Under the pieces are notes generated by a model. It had not been told where the DNA came from. It searched no databases and worked only from the letters and a program-made list of their open reading frames with translations. A DNA stretch of 64,000 bases, taken from contig JAAEMR010000177.1 in NCBI GenBank assembly GCA_024225395.1, positions 24,100 through 88,099 of the forward strand, written 5' to 3'. The stretch is from Gammaproteobacteria bacterium (lineage in GTDB: Bacteria; Pseudomonadota; Gammaproteobacteria; GCA-001735895). Of this stretch, positions 35,846 through 45,746 are shown one piece after another; the stretch's first letter is position 1, and every line of letters starts with the position of its first letter. Made by a program: the position numbers and the translations under genes.

Positions 35846-37024
35846 ATGAACGTATTAACTGAAAAACAGGTAGAGATTCAACAAAATGCAAGAACCTTTG
35901 CACAAAGATTTATTGCCCCGCATGCGGCAGAAATAGACAGGACAGAAAGTTACCCCTGGAACAATGTAAAGGCATTGACCGACGCAGGTTATATGGGAAT
36001 GACCATTCCTGAAAACTACGGAGGGTTAGGACTGAGTTACATGGATACAGTCCTGGTAGTGGAAGAAATGGCCAAGGTATGTGGTGTAACTGCACGCATA
36101 GTTGTTGAAGGGAATATGGGGGCATTAAGTGCCATCATGAAATACGGTAATGATGAACAAAAGAAAATGTCTGCGGCGCTGGTTCTGGCAGGGGATAAAC
36201 CCGCAATTTGTATTACTGAACCCGGCGCAGGAAGTGCAGCAACCGAGATGACAACTCGTGCCGATAAAAAAGGAGATCATTATATTTTGAATGGCACTAA
36301 ACACTGGATCACCGGTGGAGGTGTGTCAAAACTTCATCTTATTTTTGCACGTGTTTTCGAAGATGGTGTTGAGCAGGGCATCGGTGGTTTTATTGCGATC
36401 AGGGGAGAGTCAGAGGGTTTAATCGTTGGAACCAGGGAACCTGCTATGGGCTTGCGTGGAATACCGGAAACAGAAATTATGTTTGATAATCTTGAGTTGT
36501 CAGTAGATCGACTGATACAGCCACCGAAAGGATTAGCCAGAGGTTTTGCCGGTTTAATGAATGCCTATAACAGTCAAAGAGTCGGAGCTGGAACAGTTGC
36601 TCTGGGTGTGGCGCAGGGTGCTTATGAACTGGCTCTCGAATATATTCAACAACGAGAGCAGTTTGGTCGCCCGGTTTGCGAATTTCAGGGGTTGCAATGG
36701 ATGCTGGTGGATATGAATATTCAGCTGGAAGCTGCTCGAGCGTTAATATATAAAGCAGCAGTCAGTGGTAATGAAGGATTTCCAGATATGGCTGATGCTG
36801 CGAGAGCAAAAGTTCTGGCGTCAGAGTCAGCAATTAAAGTGACCAATGATGCATTACAATTATTTGGTGCTGCTGGATACTCCAGAAACTTACCGCTTGA
36901 ACGCATGGTTCGAGATGCACGTATGTTTACCATTGGTGGTGGAACGGCACAAATTCTACGAACCGTAATCGCTTCGCGTTTACTCGAAAGAAAACTACCG
37001 CAAACAAGAAATGGATTTGTATGA
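35846..37024 (+). CDS. Acyl-CoA dehydrogenase family protein
   Basis: 392-aa FAD-dependent acyl-CoA dehydrogenase. Motifs: CITEPGAGSAATEMTTRA (FAD and substrate loop), YILNGTKHWITGGG, QREQFGRPVCEFQGLQW and the C-terminal LPLERMVRDARMFTIGGGTAQILR. The classical IYEGT site reads IGGGT, so the catalytic base must lie elsewhere, as in several family branches. It would introduce a double bond into the CoA ester made by the preceding enzyme. Confidence 0.92.
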   Translation: MNVLTEKQVEIQQNARTFAQRFIAPHAAEIDRTESYPWNNVKALTDAGYMGMTIPENYGGLGLSYMDTVLVVEEMAKVCGVTARIVVEGNMGALSAIMKYGNDEQKKMSAALVLAGDKPAICITEPGAGSAATEMTTRADKKGDHYILNGTKHWITGGGVSKLHLIFARVFEDGVEQGIGGFIAIRGESEGLIVGTREPAMGLRGIPETEIMFDNLELSVDRLIQPPKGLARGFAGLMNAYNSQRVGAGTVALGVAQGAYELALEYIQQREQFGRPVCEFQGLQWMLVDMNIQLEAARALIYKAAVSGNEGFPDMADAARAKVLASESAIKVTNDALQLFGAAGYSRNLPLERMVRDARMFTIGGGTAQILRTVIASRLLERKLPQTRNGFV

Positions 37025-37125
37025 GGTAGACAGTCGACGGAAATTTTGTTGACATGAAATCTTGCAGTCAAGAATAATTTTGACTTTTGACTTAAAAAAC
37101 TTGTAACTATTTTTCAGGTAAAAAA

Positions 37126-38736
37126 ATGGCTAATGCAGCAGAATTAATCGCTCAAAGACTTTATCAGGCAGGTGTTAGAAAAGCTTTCGGTATTCCCGGT
37201 GGTGAAGTGTTAACGCTGGTCAAGGCGCTTGATGAACAGGGTATAGAGTTCGTCATGAGCAAACATGAGAATGCCGGTGGCTTCATGGCTGAGGGCGTTT
37301 ATCATGCGACGGGATCACCGGCTGTACTTGTTGCAACCGTTGGCCCCGGTGTTGCAAATGCTATTAATTTTATTGCTAATGCTGAGCAGGATAGAGTGCC
37401 CGTCATTTACCTGACAGGACGAGTTGATGCCAAAGAAGCGGTGACTTATACGCACCAGGTATTTGACCATGCCGCATTACTAAGACCGATAACTAAAGCT
37501 TCGCTGGAAGTTACAGATGGGGCGGTAGAAGAAATTATCGATAAGGCCGTGGCGATTGCGATGGATGAACCACCCGGGCCGGTTCATGTTGACCTGCCGA
37601 TAACAGTCGCGGTAACTCAACAGTTAGAAAGGTCAGTACAAAACCGTGCAACTGTATCAAAAGGAGTCGCTTCAGGATCTCAATTTGAACTAGCTAAACA
37701 GTGGTTGAGTAAAGCGAACAGTCCACTGGTTATTGCAGGTGTAGAAGTTCTGTATCAACAAGCTGAAAATGATGTGGCAGAATTTTGCTCGACACATGAA
37801 ATCCCGTTAATAACTTCTTATAAAGCTAAGGGAGTTTTATCTGAAGATCATGAAATGAGCCTTGGAGGGGCTGGGTTATCGCCAAAGGCTAACAAGTTAC
37901 TGATTCCGCTGGTGACAAAAGCCGATGTTATTATCCTGGCGGGTTATGACCCCATAGAAATGCGCAGTGACTGGCGAAATATCTGGCCTGAAAATAGTAA
38001 AGTGATTGAGTTAACTGCCCGGCCCAATATCCATTATATGCATCAGGCGGATGTTAGTTTTGTTTGTGATATTGGTAATAGCCTGAAACAGTTAGCAAGT
38101 GCTGTTCAGGCTGACAAGCAGTACTGGAATGATGCTGCAAATGAATACACCCGGGAAGCCCTAAATCTGGCCTTTCAGCCCGAAGCTGACTGGGGTCCGG
38201 CAAGGCTTATCAGCACTGCACGTGAAATTTTACCTGTAGACACAGTCGCTTCGGTTGATACCGGTGCTCACCGTATCTTGTTGAGCCAGATGTGGACTTG
38301 CTTTAAACCTCGAACACTTATCCAGTCTACAGGTTTATGTACCATGGGCTGTGCACTGCCTTTAGCCGTTGGTTATAAAATGATGAAACCCGAAGTGCCC
38401 GTTGTGGCATTTACCGGTGATGCGGGTCTGGAAATGGTGTTAGGAGATCTGGCTACCTGTCGAGATAGCAGACAGCCTGTTATTATCATTGTTTTTGTTG
38501 ATACCTCTTTAGCCTTAATAGAGTTTAAGCAACGTGAAATGGGTTATAAAAATGTCGGTGTTGATTCTGTTGGTGATACGGATTTTGTAAAAGTTGCTGA
38601 AGGTTTTAATCTTGAAGCTAGCTGGGTTAATGATGCAGAAAGTTTTACTGTTGCACTTAAATCAGCGTTAACAAGTTCAAAATCAACCTTGCTGGCCTGC
38701 CGAATTGGAATGAAAAGTTATGATGGTAAAATTTAA
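37126..38736 (+). CDS. ThDP-dependent enzyme, acetolactate synthase/2-oxoacid decarboxylase-like
   Basis: 536-aa thiamine-diphosphate enzyme with the three-domain layout of acetolactate synthase relatives. The catalytic Glu48 is in SKHENAGGFMAEG, the central domain runs through residues about 190-330, and the ThDP/Mg motif begins at GDAGLEM (near residue 431). At the end of that motif the usual Asn pair is replaced by VD (IVFVDTSLALIEFKQ), so metal coordination may differ. In this cluster it could decarboxylate the oxo acid from the neighbouring aminotransferase. Sulfopyruvate-, sulfoacetaldehyde- or benzoylformate-type substrates are all possible. Confidence 0.87.
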   Translation: MANAAELIAQRLYQAGVRKAFGIPGGEVLTLVKALDEQGIEFVMSKHENAGGFMAEGVYHATGSPAVLVATVGPGVANAINFIANAEQDRVPVIYLTGRVDAKEAVTYTHQVFDHAALLRPITKASLEVTDGAVEEIIDKAVAIAMDEPPGPVHVDLPITVAVTQQLERSVQNRATVSKGVASGSQFELAKQWLSKANSPLVIAGVEVLYQQAENDVAEFCSTHEIPLITSYKAKGVLSEDHEMSLGGAGLSPKANKLLIPLVTKADVIILAGYDPIEMRSDWRNIWPENSKVIELTARPNIHYMHQADVSFVCDIGNSLKQLASAVQADKQYWNDAANEYTREALNLAFQPEADWGPARLISTAREILPVDTVASVDTGAHRILLSQMWTCFKPRTLIQSTGLCTMGCALPLAVGYKMMKPEVPVVAFTGDAGLEMVLGDLATCRDSRQPVIIIVFVDTSLALIEFKQREMGYKNVGVDSVGDTDFVKVAEGFNLEASWVNDAESFTVALKSALTSSKSTLLACRIGMKSYDGKI

Positions 38737-38825
38737 TCGACCCGGAGATGGTTTGACCACTTCCTAAGCAGGGAAAATATTGATACATTCTCCGTCATCA
38801 AAAAGAACAGCTCACTTGAGAAAAT

Positions 38826-40082
38826 ATGAAACTATCTAAATCCGCAGAAAGTATTACAACTTCACCCATCTTAATCATTGCAGCAGAAATAAATAAAAAA
38901 ATACAGCAGGGTGAAAAAGTATTTAATCTGACTGTTGGCGACTTTAATTCGCAAATTTATCCCATTCCTGATCGTCTAACCGAGTTAACGATAGACGCTT
39001 ATAAACAGCATGAAACAAATTACCCGGGAGCTTTTGGTATCGATCAGCTTCGTCAGGCTATTATCGATTTGTTAAAAGATTACTGTGATATTGATGTAGC
39101 CATGAGTGAAGTACAGGTCGCAAGCGGTTCACGTCCTTTGATCTATTCATTTTACAAAACTATTGTCGATCCGGGTGATAAAGTTATTTTCCCGGTTCCA
39201 TCGTGGAATAATGATTACTATACTGAAATGCATAGTGCTGAAGCGGTCATAGTCGAAACATCCCCCGAGACTAATTTTTTTCCGACTGCAGAAAGTTTAC
39301 GACCTGTTATTCAAGATGCCGTTCTGCTTTCTTTATGTTCACCGCAAAATCCTACCGGCACCATTCTTGATAAACAACAGTTAATCGATATTTGTGATCT
39401 GGTTGTTGAAGAGAATAAACGCCGGTCTGTAGATGAAAAGCCTTTGTATGTCATGTTCGATCAGGTTTACTGGTTGCTGACATTTGGAAATTCTAATTTC
39501 CATCATCCCTTAGCCGTTTGTCCAGACATTAAACCATATGCAGTTTTCATAGATGGTATATCCAAATCTTTGGCGGGTACCGGTGTCAGGGTAGGCTGGG
39601 CAACAGGACCAGCGTCTATCATGGCTCCAATGCGTGCTTTTATCGCACATATTGGAGCATGGGCACCTAAACCTGAACAGATTGCTACAGGACTTTTCCT
39701 TGCTGAGAAAGCACCCGTTAATCAATTCCTCACAGATTTTCGGGCGCAGTTACAAGGTAGACTTGACGGGTTTTACCAGGGCTTTATGGCTTTAAAAGAA
39801 AAAGGGTATGATGTGGATGCTATAGCTCCGCAGGCCGCTATATATCTTTCTATAAGATTAAACCTTAAAGGTAAAAAAACTGTCGATGGCAAACTTTTGA
39901 AAACCGATGAGGATGTTCACCAGTATCTGCTAAATGATGTCGGTATCGGTGTTTTGCCATTTTCATGGTTTGGAGCAGATTCGCATGCTGACTGGTACAG
40001 GATTTCAGTAGGAACCAGTACTCAGGTACAGGTCGATGAAATTATGAATTTGCTAGAATTATCTCTGCAGAAATTAAATTAA
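38826..40082 (+). CDS. Class I aminotransferase
   Basis: 418-aa fold type I aminotransferase of the AspC family. The PLP-binding Lys (about K247) is in GISKSLAGTGVRVGW; CSPQNPTGTILD is the typical Asn-Pro-x-Gly loop and YRISVG near the C-terminus carries the substrate-carboxylate Arg. It would convert an amino acid to a 2-oxo acid with glutamate formation. Lies between the ThDP enzyme and the transporter genes of the same strand, with a 89-base gap upstream and 222 bases downstream. Confidence 0.9.
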   Translation: MKLSKSAESITTSPILIIAAEINKKIQQGEKVFNLTVGDFNSQIYPIPDRLTELTIDAYKQHETNYPGAFGIDQLRQAIIDLLKDYCDIDVAMSEVQVASGSRPLIYSFYKTIVDPGDKVIFPVPSWNNDYYTEMHSAEAVIVETSPETNFFPTAESLRPVIQDAVLLSLCSPQNPTGTILDKQQLIDICDLVVEENKRRSVDEKPLYVMFDQVYWLLTFGNSNFHHPLAVCPDIKPYAVFIDGISKSLAGTGVRVGWATGPASIMAPMRAFIAHIGAWAPKPEQIATGLFLAEKAPVNQFLTDFRAQLQGRLDGFYQGFMALKEKGYDVDAIAPQAAIYLSIRLNLKGKKTVDGKLLKTDEDVHQYLLNDVGIGVLPFSWFGADSHADWYRISVGTSTQVQVDEIMNLLELSLQKLN

Positions 40083-40304
40083 GAATATTGTTAATTTCAA
40101 ATATTAGCAGAAGATTAATTATTGACTGGCTTAATAATCACTATATGACAAGTAAATAAACCGTATATATATATAAACAAATCATACGTGTATAAAAAGT
40201 CAGGAGTGGTATATTGACTCACCAGATTAAGTTCCCATTCATAAAACATTGATAAAGTGAACAATCTTTTGTTACACACATTCCAAAATAAAAAGGAGAA
40301 TTAG

Positions 40305-41291
40305 ATGATCCAAACGAAATTTACTAAAAAACTGATGGTCGCCGGTATTACTCTGGCAGCATCGCTAGCTGCAGCCCCTTCATTTGCAGAAGGTTCTTTT
40401 ATCACGATTGGTACAGGTGGTGTTACCGGTGTTTATTACCCAACAGGTGGTGCAATTTGTCGTCTGGTCAATAAAGGGCGTAAGACTCATGGTGTACGCT
40501 GCTCTGTTGAATCTACAGGTGGTTCAGTATACAACATCAATGCGATTCGTTCTGGTGACCTGGATATGGGTGTTGCCCAGTCTGACTGGCAATATCATGC
40601 GACTAATGGTACTGGTAAAAAAGCATTTATTGATGCAGGACCTTTTAAAGAGTTAAGAGCTGTATTCTCTGTACATCCAGAGCCTTTAAGTATTATTGCT
40701 CGTAAAGATGCCAATATTAAAACTATCTCTGACCTGGTTGGAAAGAGAGTTAATATCGGTAACCCGGGTTCAGGTACAGAAGCAACATGGAATGTACTTT
40801 GGAAAGCTATGGGTCATACTAATAAAGACCTGAAACTGGCTGCTCAAATGAAATCTTCTGAAACACCTGGCGCACTGTGTGACAATAAAATTGATGCCTT
40901 CTTCTGGGCTGTAGGAAATCCTGCTGCACTGAATAAAGAAGCAACGACTACTTGTGATGCAAACTTTGTTGCAGTTACAGGTCCAGCTGTTGATAAGCTA
41001 GTGAGTGAAAATTCATTCTATGCCAAGACAGCGATTCCCGGCGGAATGTATCGTGGCAATCCAGATGATATTCCAACATTTGGTGTAGGTGCTACATTCG
41101 TTTCTTCTAGTAAGGTTCCTGCAGAAACTGTTTACCAGGTGGTTAAGTCAGTTTTCGAAAACCTTGATTCTTTCAGAAAACTTCACCCAGCATTTGCTAA
41201 CCTGAAAGCTAAAGAAATGATTTCAAACGGTCTTTCTGCACCATTGCATGATGGCGCTAAGAAATACTACAAAGAAAAAGGCTGGATGTAA
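40305..41291 (+). CDS. TAXI-family TRAP transporter binding protein
   Basis: 328-aa periplasmic solute-binding protein of the TAXI type. Signal peptide [19 protein letters not shown]; mature start [25 protein letters not shown] is diagnostic. A good AAGGAG ribosome site precedes it. It captures a small acid for the fused TRAP permease downstream. A strong terminator follows directly, so the binding protein can be made in excess over the permease. Confidence 0.93.
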   Translation: MIQTKFTKKLMVAGITLAASLAAAPSFAEGSFITIGTGGVTGVYYPTGGAICRLVNKGRKTHGVRCSVESTGGSVYNINAIRSGDLDMGVAQSDWQYHATNGTGKKAFIDAGPFKELRAVFSVHPEPLSIIARKDANIKTISDLVGKRVNIGNPGSGTEATWNVLWKAMGHTNKDLKLAAQMKSSETPGALCDNKIDAFFWAVGNPAALNKEATTTCDANFVAVTGPAVDKLVSENSFYAKTAIPGGMYRGNPDDIPTFGVGATFVSSSKVPAETVYQVVKSVFENLDSFRKLHPAFANLKAKEMISNGLSAPLHDGAKKYYKEKGWM

Positions 41292-41303
41292 TTCCCGGCT
41301 AAT

Positions 41304-41333
41304 TAAAAGGGGGGCTTTATAGCCCCTTTTTTT
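41304..41333 (+). terminator. Rho-independent terminator after the TAXI gene
   Basis: GGGGCT-TTAT-AGCCCC stem (41311-41326), extended by flanking A and T runs, followed by TTTTTTT. It lies between the binding-protein and permease genes and probably lets only a fraction of transcripts continue. Confidence 0.85.
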
Positions 41334-41473
41334 ATTTGGTCATGGATGGACTTATACCCGCTGGGCAAGGATAGTCCAAAGAGGGTGCTTAAAAAATATA
41401 AACACAAGCAACTTACAGAGAAGTTGTTTGTGTATATAAAAAAAATAAAATCTATAAAATCGAGGATGACAAA

Positions 41474-44095
41474 ATGTCAGAAACTAATCACGTAGCCAGT
41501 GAAAAAGAACTGGAGGAAATGATTGCGGCAACCGATACCGGTGCGCGTTCCCCGCAGGGAGGTGTGGGTAAGTTACTCTTAGTCATCGCCTTTTGTTGGT
41601 CATTATTTCAATTATGGATAGCTTCACCACTACCATTCATGCTCAGCGATATTCACCTCTGGGGTGATACAACACTGGCTGATTTCATCCCCGTTTTAAA
41701 TAATACGGATACCCGTTCAATTCACCTTGCTTTTGCATTGTGCCTGGCATTTCTTGCCTACCCAACTTTTAAGAGATCACCCCGCAGTTATATTCCATTA
41801 CAGGATTGGCTTATGGCTGGAATTGGTGTTATGTGTACTATGTACCTTTCAGTATTCGCACTGGAATTAGCAGAAAGACCTGGCTTACCAACTACAACTG
41901 ATCTGGTTATTGCCGGCATTGGAATTGTGATGGTACTGGAAGCGGCTCGACGCTCACTAGGACCACCATTGATGGTTATTGCAGGTATCTTTCTAATGTA
42001 TGTGTTCTTTGGGCATATGGCTCCTGAAGTTATTGCCTGGAAAGGCGCTACTTATTCTAAAGCGATGAACCATATGTGGCTATCTCAGGAAGGTGCTTTT
42101 GGTGTTGCACTTGGTGTTTCAACCACCATGGTTTTCCTGTTCGTTCTGTTTGGCTCGATGCTGGAAAAAGCAGGTGCCGGTAATTATTTTATCTGGGTTG
42201 CATTTTCATTAATGGGGCACATGAAAGGCGGTCCGGCCAAAGCAGCTGTTGTCTCTTCAGCAATGACAGGACTGGTTTCAGGTTCATCTATCGCTAACGT
42301 GGTTACCACCGGAACATTTACCATTCCCCTAATGAAAAGAGTTGGTTTTCCAGCTGAAAAAGCCGGTGCGGTTGAAGTAGCATCTTCCACCAATGGCCAG
42401 TTAACGCCACCCGTCATGGGAGCGGCTGCCTTTTTGATGATTGAGTTTGTAGGTATTTCCTATATCGAAGTTATTAAACACGCATTTTTACCTGCGATTA
42501 TTTCTTATATTGCTCTCGTTTATATTGTGCACCTTGAAGCCTGTAAGGCCGGATTAGAAGGATTACCCCGTGCTGTAAAGCGTACACTTTTACAAACCTC
42601 TACCGCCTTTGTAATAAATATACTCGGCATTATTATTCTATCCGGAATATGTTATTACGGGTTTGGCTGGATTAAAGACGTGGCAGGTGATGCTACTTTC
42701 TGGGTAGCCAGTGCGGTGATCATTGTTACTTATATATTTCTGGTCAAGTTTTCAACAAAATTTCCTGAGCTTGGAAGTAGTGCTGAAATAGACGAATTGC
42801 CAGTTTCTGGTCCAGTGGTTAAATCGGGTTTGTATTACATTTTACCTGTTGCGGTATTGATCTGGTGCCTGACTGTTGAAAGGCTTTCACCTGGCCTGTC
42901 TGCCTTTTATGCTACCTTATTCATGACCATTATTTTATTCACTCATAAACCGCTGAGATCTTTTTTCCATGGTGATACCAACGTTATGGAAAGGTTTAAA
43001 GAAGGCTCTTCAGACTTCTTTGACGGTATGATTGCCGGTGCTCGAAATATGATTGGTATCGGTGTGGCAACTGCCTGTGCCGGTTTAATTTTAGGTACTG
43101 TTACTCTAACGGGTATTGGACTGGTTATGGCTGAATTTGTCGAGTTGATCTCGGCTGGTAATATTATCATCATGCTTGTATTTACCGCGGGTATCAGCCT
43201 GATTTTGGGTATGGGTTTACCTACCACGGCAAACTATATTGTTGTGTCTTCCTTGATGGCTCCAGTCATAGTCACGGTTGGTGCTTCTAATGGGCTGATT
43301 GTTCCATTAATCGCAGTGCATATGTTCGTATTTTATTTTGGAATACTGGCGGATGATACACCTCCGGTAGGTCTTGCTGCTTATGCAGCTGCAGCCATAT
43401 CAGGGGGTGACCCCATCAAAACCGGTATTCAGGGTTTTACCTACGATATACGAACTGCCGTTTTGCCTTTTATGTTTATCTTTAATACAGAGCTATTGAT
43501 GATAGGCATCTCGGGGCCGATTCATCTTGCCAGCGTTATTATATCGGCACTGGTGGCAATGCTGTTGTTTGCCGCTGCAACACAGGGCTGGTTTTTAACC
43601 AGAAGTCACAGATGGGAAACGATTGCCTTATTGTTGATAGCTTTTACCTTTATACGTCCAGGGTTCTGGATGGATATGGTGTATCCTCCGTTACAAAAAG
43701 TAAGCGCCACACAAATCTATGAAGTTGTTGGAAAATTACCTGAAAATACTCAGGTTAGGGTGCATGTTTTAGGTGAAACTCTGGAAGGTAAAGCTGTTGA
43801 TAAAGTGGTTATGTTACCCGTTGGTGAGCCAGGTGAAGGCAAACAACGTTTAGCGACCGCTGCAGGCCTTGAGCTACGTGAAGAAGATGGCAAGATGATT
43901 ATCGATAATATCGTGTTTGGAAGTACAGCAGAGCGACAGAAACTTGATTTTGACTGGGAGGTTGCTGATGTTCAGGTCAAGTCTGATCGACCCGATAAAA
44001 AATGGTTTTATATCCCGGCAATATTGTTGTTAATAATGGTCTGGAAAAGTCAGACCCGACGTCGAGATAACAACTTAACACCGCTAACGGCTTAA
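41474..44095 (+). CDS. Fused TRAP transporter permease (DctQ-DctM) with C-terminal DUF3394-like domain
   Basis: 873-aa membrane protein of the TAXI-TRAP 4TM/12TM fusion class. The first part (about 30-220) is the small DctQ-like unit. The remainder is the DctM-like channel with VVSSAMTGLVSGSSIANVVTTGTFTIPLM, NGQLTPPVMGAAAF and GLPTTANYIVVSSLMAPV, the last two being hallmark loops. After about residue 730 comes a soluble domain (QIYEVVGKLPENTQVRVHV) and a final helix, as in DUF3394-bearing homologues. Imports the ligand of the TAXI protein using an ion gradient. Confidence 0.92.
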   Translation: MSETNHVASEKELEEMIAATDTGARSPQGGVGKLLLVIAFCWSLFQLWIASPLPFMLSDIHLWGDTTLADFIPVLNNTDTRSIHLAFALCLAFLAYPTFKRSPRSYIPLQDWLMAGIGVMCTMYLSVFALELAERPGLPTTTDLVIAGIGIVMVLEAARRSLGPPLMVIAGIFLMYVFFGHMAPEVIAWKGATYSKAMNHMWLSQEGAFGVALGVSTTMVFLFVLFGSMLEKAGAGNYFIWVAFSLMGHMKGGPAKAAVVSSAMTGLVSGSSIANVVTTGTFTIPLMKRVGFPAEKAGAVEVASSTNGQLTPPVMGAAAFLMIEFVGISYIEVIKHAFLPAIISYIALVYIVHLEACKAGLEGLPRAVKRTLLQTSTAFVINILGIIILSGICYYGFGWIKDVAGDATFWVASAVIIVTYIFLVKFSTKFPELGSSAEIDELPVSGPVVKSGLYYILPVAVLIWCLTVERLSPGLSAFYATLFMTIILFTHKPLRSFFHGDTNVMERFKEGSSDFFDGMIAGARNMIGIGVATACAGLILGTVTLTGIGLVMAEFVELISAGNIIIMLVFTAGISLILGMGLPTTANYIVVSSLMAPVIVTVGASNGLIVPLIAVHMFVFYFGILADDTPPVGLAAYAAAAISGGDPIKTGIQGFTYDIRTAVLPFMFIFNTELLMIGISGPIHLASVIISALVAMLLFAAATQGWFLTRSHRWETIALLLIAFTFIRPGFWMDMVYPPLQKVSATQIYEVVGKLPENTQVRVHVLGETLEGKAVDKVVMLPVGEPGEGKQRLATAAGLELREEDGKMIIDNIVFGSTAERQKLDFDWEVADVQVKSDRPDKKWFYIPAILLLIMVWKSQTRRRDNNLTPLTA

Positions 44096-44135
44096 TTTAT
44101 TAATCTGCATATCAAACACATAATAAAGGTGTCAC

Positions 44136-44564
44136 ATGTTTAAAAAAATTCTTTTACCGATTGATCTGGAACACGCAGATGTGGCTCGTAAAGCTATAAT
44201 TCTGGCTATGGAAGAGGCTAAAAGGTCAGGTTCAAAACTGTACGTGATGACCGTTGCACCAGGTTTTGGAACGCCTCTGGTAGCTTCATTTTTTGATGAT
44301 GCAACAGTAAAAAAAGCGATGAAAGAGGTTGCCAGGCATTTAAAGAAATTTGTGGCAAATCATATTCCAGGAGAGTTTCATGCTAAAAGCATCGTTACGG
44401 AAGGTAATCCACCAGAACAAATACTGAAACAGGCAAAGGAACATAATATCGATTTGATAATAATCTCTGGCTACGATACTGAACTGGACCAAATGTTACT
44501 GGGTTCCTGTTCGGCTAAAGTTGTGCGTCACTCAAACTGTTCAGTCCTGGTTGTCAAAAATTGA
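44136..44564 (+). CDS. Universal stress protein (UspA family), TRAP-associated
   Basis: 142-aa UspA fold. FKKILLPIDLEHADVARKAI at the N-terminus, and the ATP-binding loop region GYDTELDQMLLGSCSAKVVRHSNCSVLVVK, here reading as GS(C)S instead of the usual G-2x-G-9x-G(S/T). It follows the TRAP permease by 40 bases. TRAP-linked UspA proteins (for example TeaD with the ectoine transporter) tune transport, so this one may regulate the TAXI system. Confidence 0.88.
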   Translation: MFKKILLPIDLEHADVARKAIILAMEEAKRSGSKLYVMTVAPGFGTPLVASFFDDATVKKAMKEVARHLKKFVANHIPGEFHAKSIVTEGNPPEQILKQAKEHNIDLIIISGYDTELDQMLLGSCSAKVVRHSNCSVLVVKN

Positions 44565-44611
44565 TCGCTTTGGCTGGTAACCAGGCTCAATCATTTCAGG
44601 GTTGCTGTGGT

Positions 44612-45673
44612 TTAAAATTTTGACTGTTCAATTAGGGCAATGATTTCTGAGGCAGGATTCTGCTTTTTCTGCTGACTGATTTTAAGTATAGAGTCCAGCG
44701 TTTTATTCCAGTGCAGTGTGGACTGTTGAGTTAGATCTGTAAATGCTGATAAGTCTCCAGTTTTTGACCAGTGTTGATAGGCAGATATTGCAGATGGAAA
44801 TATCTCTTTGCGCATATAAGTAAGATTCGCAAAATAGAAATGCAGGCAGGCGGGATTGTGCTGTTCAACCAGATAAGGTAGCGTCGTTAGACTGTCAGCC
44901 AGGTGATCTCGAACTGCTCGGGCCATTAATTCCGCTTTAGATCCTAAAAGACCTAACATCATTGATGACCAGTCTTTTCCATACTGTAAGCTGATTTGCA
45001 TCTCGCCAATTTCATGCTGAATTAAGGTATTTTGCTCTGCTTCTATCATTAACTGCAAAGCGTCTGCAATTGAATCTTCAAAAGGGTAATGAGCGAGTGC
45101 TGTACCCATAGGGTTATCCAGCTTGTTCCAGTGCCATTCCTGATAACGTTCCCAGCACATTCGCTTAAGAGATTCCTGGCGCACCACGATTTCTGTTTGT
45201 GTTGACATGGCGGGCGGAGCGGTTAAGTCACGCGCATACTCTTTTCCGGTGACCGTTATTTGAGTGGATTCTTGCTGGTAACTTTTAACCTTGTCTGCAA
45301 CGAAGAAATGTTGCACTCCATTTCGGCCAATACCTGCATGATAAAACAGTTGATGCTTTTTCAGCTGAGTATTAATTCCCTGGTTATCAAAAATATCAAA
45401 CTCGTCTGGCGTCAGCTTGATTGATTTATAGGGTTTATCGATTACCCGATGCCAGGTTTCCTCTTTTTCCCGTAACCAGCTACTCATCTGATCACTTTCA
45501 AAGTTATCACTAAAATCAAGCGCGTGAATCCAGCGATAATACTCTCGCATTTTTAGCAAATAAATGCATAGGGTATAGTTACCGGCATGATTTGCATCTG
45601 AAATATCACAGTTATGCTGGACCTGAGAAATTAGATTCTGTTGTAAATTTGTTAACTGAGAATGTGTAGCCAC
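44612..45673 (-). CDS. Uncharacterised protein beside formate dehydrogenase
   Basis: 353-aa soluble protein, family not recognised. No signal peptide or membrane helix. The sequence is rich in Gln, His and Trp, with mostly helical character, for example RMCWERYQEWHWNKL and HFYFANLTYMRKEIF. It is divergent from the 203-aa gene, with 73 bases between, and upstream of the formate dehydrogenase genes. The context suggests an accessory role in formate oxidation or its regulation, but this is inference. Confidence 0.7.
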   Translation of the reverse strand: MATHSQLTNLQQNLISQVQHNCDISDANHAGNYTLCIYLLKMREYYRWIHALDFSDNFESDQMSSWLREKEETWHRVIDKPYKSIKLTPDEFDIFDNQGINTQLKKHQLFYHAGIGRNGVQHFFVADKVKSYQQESTQITVTGKEYARDLTAPPAMSTQTEIVVRQESLKRMCWERYQEWHWNKLDNPMGTALAHYPFEDSIADALQLMIEAEQNTLIQHEIGEMQISLQYGKDWSSMMLGLLGSKAELMARAVRDHLADSLTTLPYLVEQHNPACLHFYFANLTYMRKEIFPSAISAYQHWSKTGDLSAFTDLTQQSTLHWNKTLDSILKISQQKKQNPASEIIALIEQSKF

Positions 45674-45746
45674 ATAAAACCTACTAAAATAGTCAGGAAT
45701 ATTATGCTAGCATTGCGAAAATTATTTTTCTACATGAGTTTTTATA

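Noticed and set aside
40083..40304. AT-rich tract with TATATATATA before the TAXI gene
   Set aside because: Probably contains a promoter, but no pair of boxes with correct spacing could be chosen with confidence.
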